From Hymenobacter psychrophilus (lineage in GTDB: Bacteria; Bacteroidota; Bacteroidia; Cytophagales; Hymenobacteraceae): a stretch of 64,000 bases of DNA. The notes under the pieces are model-generated. The model saw only the letters and a program-made list of their open reading frames with translations, was not told the origin of the DNA and did not search any database. The translations under genes were made by a program, and so were the position numbers. Each line of letters starts with the position of its first letter. Position 1 is the first letter of the stretch. The DNA lies in the NCBI RefSeq assembly GCF_900107135.1, contig NZ_FNOV01000014.1:1-64000 (forward strand), written 5' to 3'. Shown here in pieces: positions 63,737 to 64,000 of the stretch.

Positions 63737-63885
63737 GCAGGAGGGCCCCGTGAGGGGAAGAACTTAAAGGTAGGCCACCATCGGGGCCGCTCCAATGAGG
63801 TATGTTATGCAGCGGACTAATGCTCGTTATGCCGGCTGCCGGGGCAGCAGCAGCGGATAAGTGGCAGCGTATCAACTATGTTCTC

Positions 63886-63893
63886 TAGCTTTG
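63886..63893 (+). promoter_or_regulatory. -7 box upstream of the gene entering the right edge
   Basis: TAGCTTTG fits TAnnTTTG and lies 37 bases before the ATG at 63931. It also overlaps a small CTAGCTTTGAAGCTAG palindrome that could be an operator. Confidence 0.5.
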
Positions 63894-63930
63894 AAGCTAG
63901 TCGGGCTGGTGCCGGCTTTTCCGCGTTTTT

Positions 63931-64000
63931 ATGATGGTTCCTGTTTCCCTGCTGCCCCCCGCCAACGCGACCTTTCCGGCCGAGCTGCTGCCTGCGCTGC
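63931..64000 (+). CDS. Start of an unidentified gene, cut by the window edge
   Basis: Only 23 codons are visible (MMVPVSLLPPANATFPAELL and on). A promoter box precedes it. The hydrophobic, proline-rich start is similar in style to PAS-kinase N-termini in this genus, but 23 residues do not allow a call. Confidence 0.5.
   Translation, partial: MMVPVSLLPPANATFPAELLPAL

Noticed and set aside
1..64000. tRNA, rRNA, CRISPR arrays or a replication origin
   Set aside because: No tRNA-like T-arm with matching cloverleaf, no rRNA core sequence and no direct-repeat array was seen by eye; a covariance search would be needed to exclude weak cases.

Overview
The window looks like chromosomal DNA of a GC-rich member of the Bacteroidota, most like Hymenobacter or a close relative in the Cytophagales. 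Signs are three TonB-linked outer-membrane receptor systems of SusC/SusD or Oar type, an imelysin/HTTM operon, a type IX secretion C-terminal fragment, LytTR and PAS sensor fragments, several TAnnTTTG promoter boxes, and hairpin repeats. The species call is inference. No tRNA, rRNA or CRISPR array was seen.

Layout. 1-1871: 3' part of carB. 1918-3893: wrecked mobile island with a Tn3-family end, a frameshifted serine resolvase and divergent Tn3 transposase, an IS630-like scrap and a YhcG-type nuclease fragment. 4201-4298: large hairpin repeat. 4519-10665 (+): operon for DUF4856 lipoprotein, imelysin, HTTM membrane protein and TonB receptor, probably metal or siderophore related. 10699-11650: decayed genes, including a bshB1 pseudogene. 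11704-14968 (-): beta-carbonic anhydrase and M14 zinc carboxypeptidase. 15036-21591 (-): SusC-SusD-ATP-grasp-LLM flavin oxidoreductase operon closed by a strong terminator. 22830-23895: dead IS701-type element. 24015-31261 (-): SusC-SusD-calcineurin phosphoesterase-GDPD operon, best read as phosphodiester scavenging.

31631-35957: small VbhA-like protein, then a plus-strand cluster of a small membrane protein, an LpxH-like phosphoesterase, a glycosyltransferase and a GH1 glycosidase. 36114-36730: perfect long palindrome and a T9SS C-terminal pseudogene. 36894-40094 (-): Oar-like receptor. 40435-42891 (+): YncE propeller fused to a phosphoesterase. 42900-47060: IS graveyard (IS1182, IS5, Tn3 end) holding an intact, AT-richer amidohydrolase between two IS5-type remnants and a LytTR gene cut by IS5. 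47130-48971 (-): MarR regulator and serine hydrolase. 49024-49279: MITE-like element. 49437-54364 (-): lipoprotein, WG-repeat and NHL-repeat proteins. 55177-60273 (-): antiporter, CheB and multi-PAS histidine kinase, apparently one operon. 60452-63736 (-): hairpin repeat, broken DUF2147 gene, fatty acid desaturase and three small proteins. The window ends in the start of a plus-strand gene.

The theme is envelope nutrient capture (iron or other metal, phosphodiesters, and an unknown substrate handled by an ATP-grasp/flavin pair), separated by decayed mobile DNA. The least explained assemblies are the SusCD-ATP-grasp-LLM operon, the HTTM/imelysin operon and the antiporter-CheB-kinase operon.
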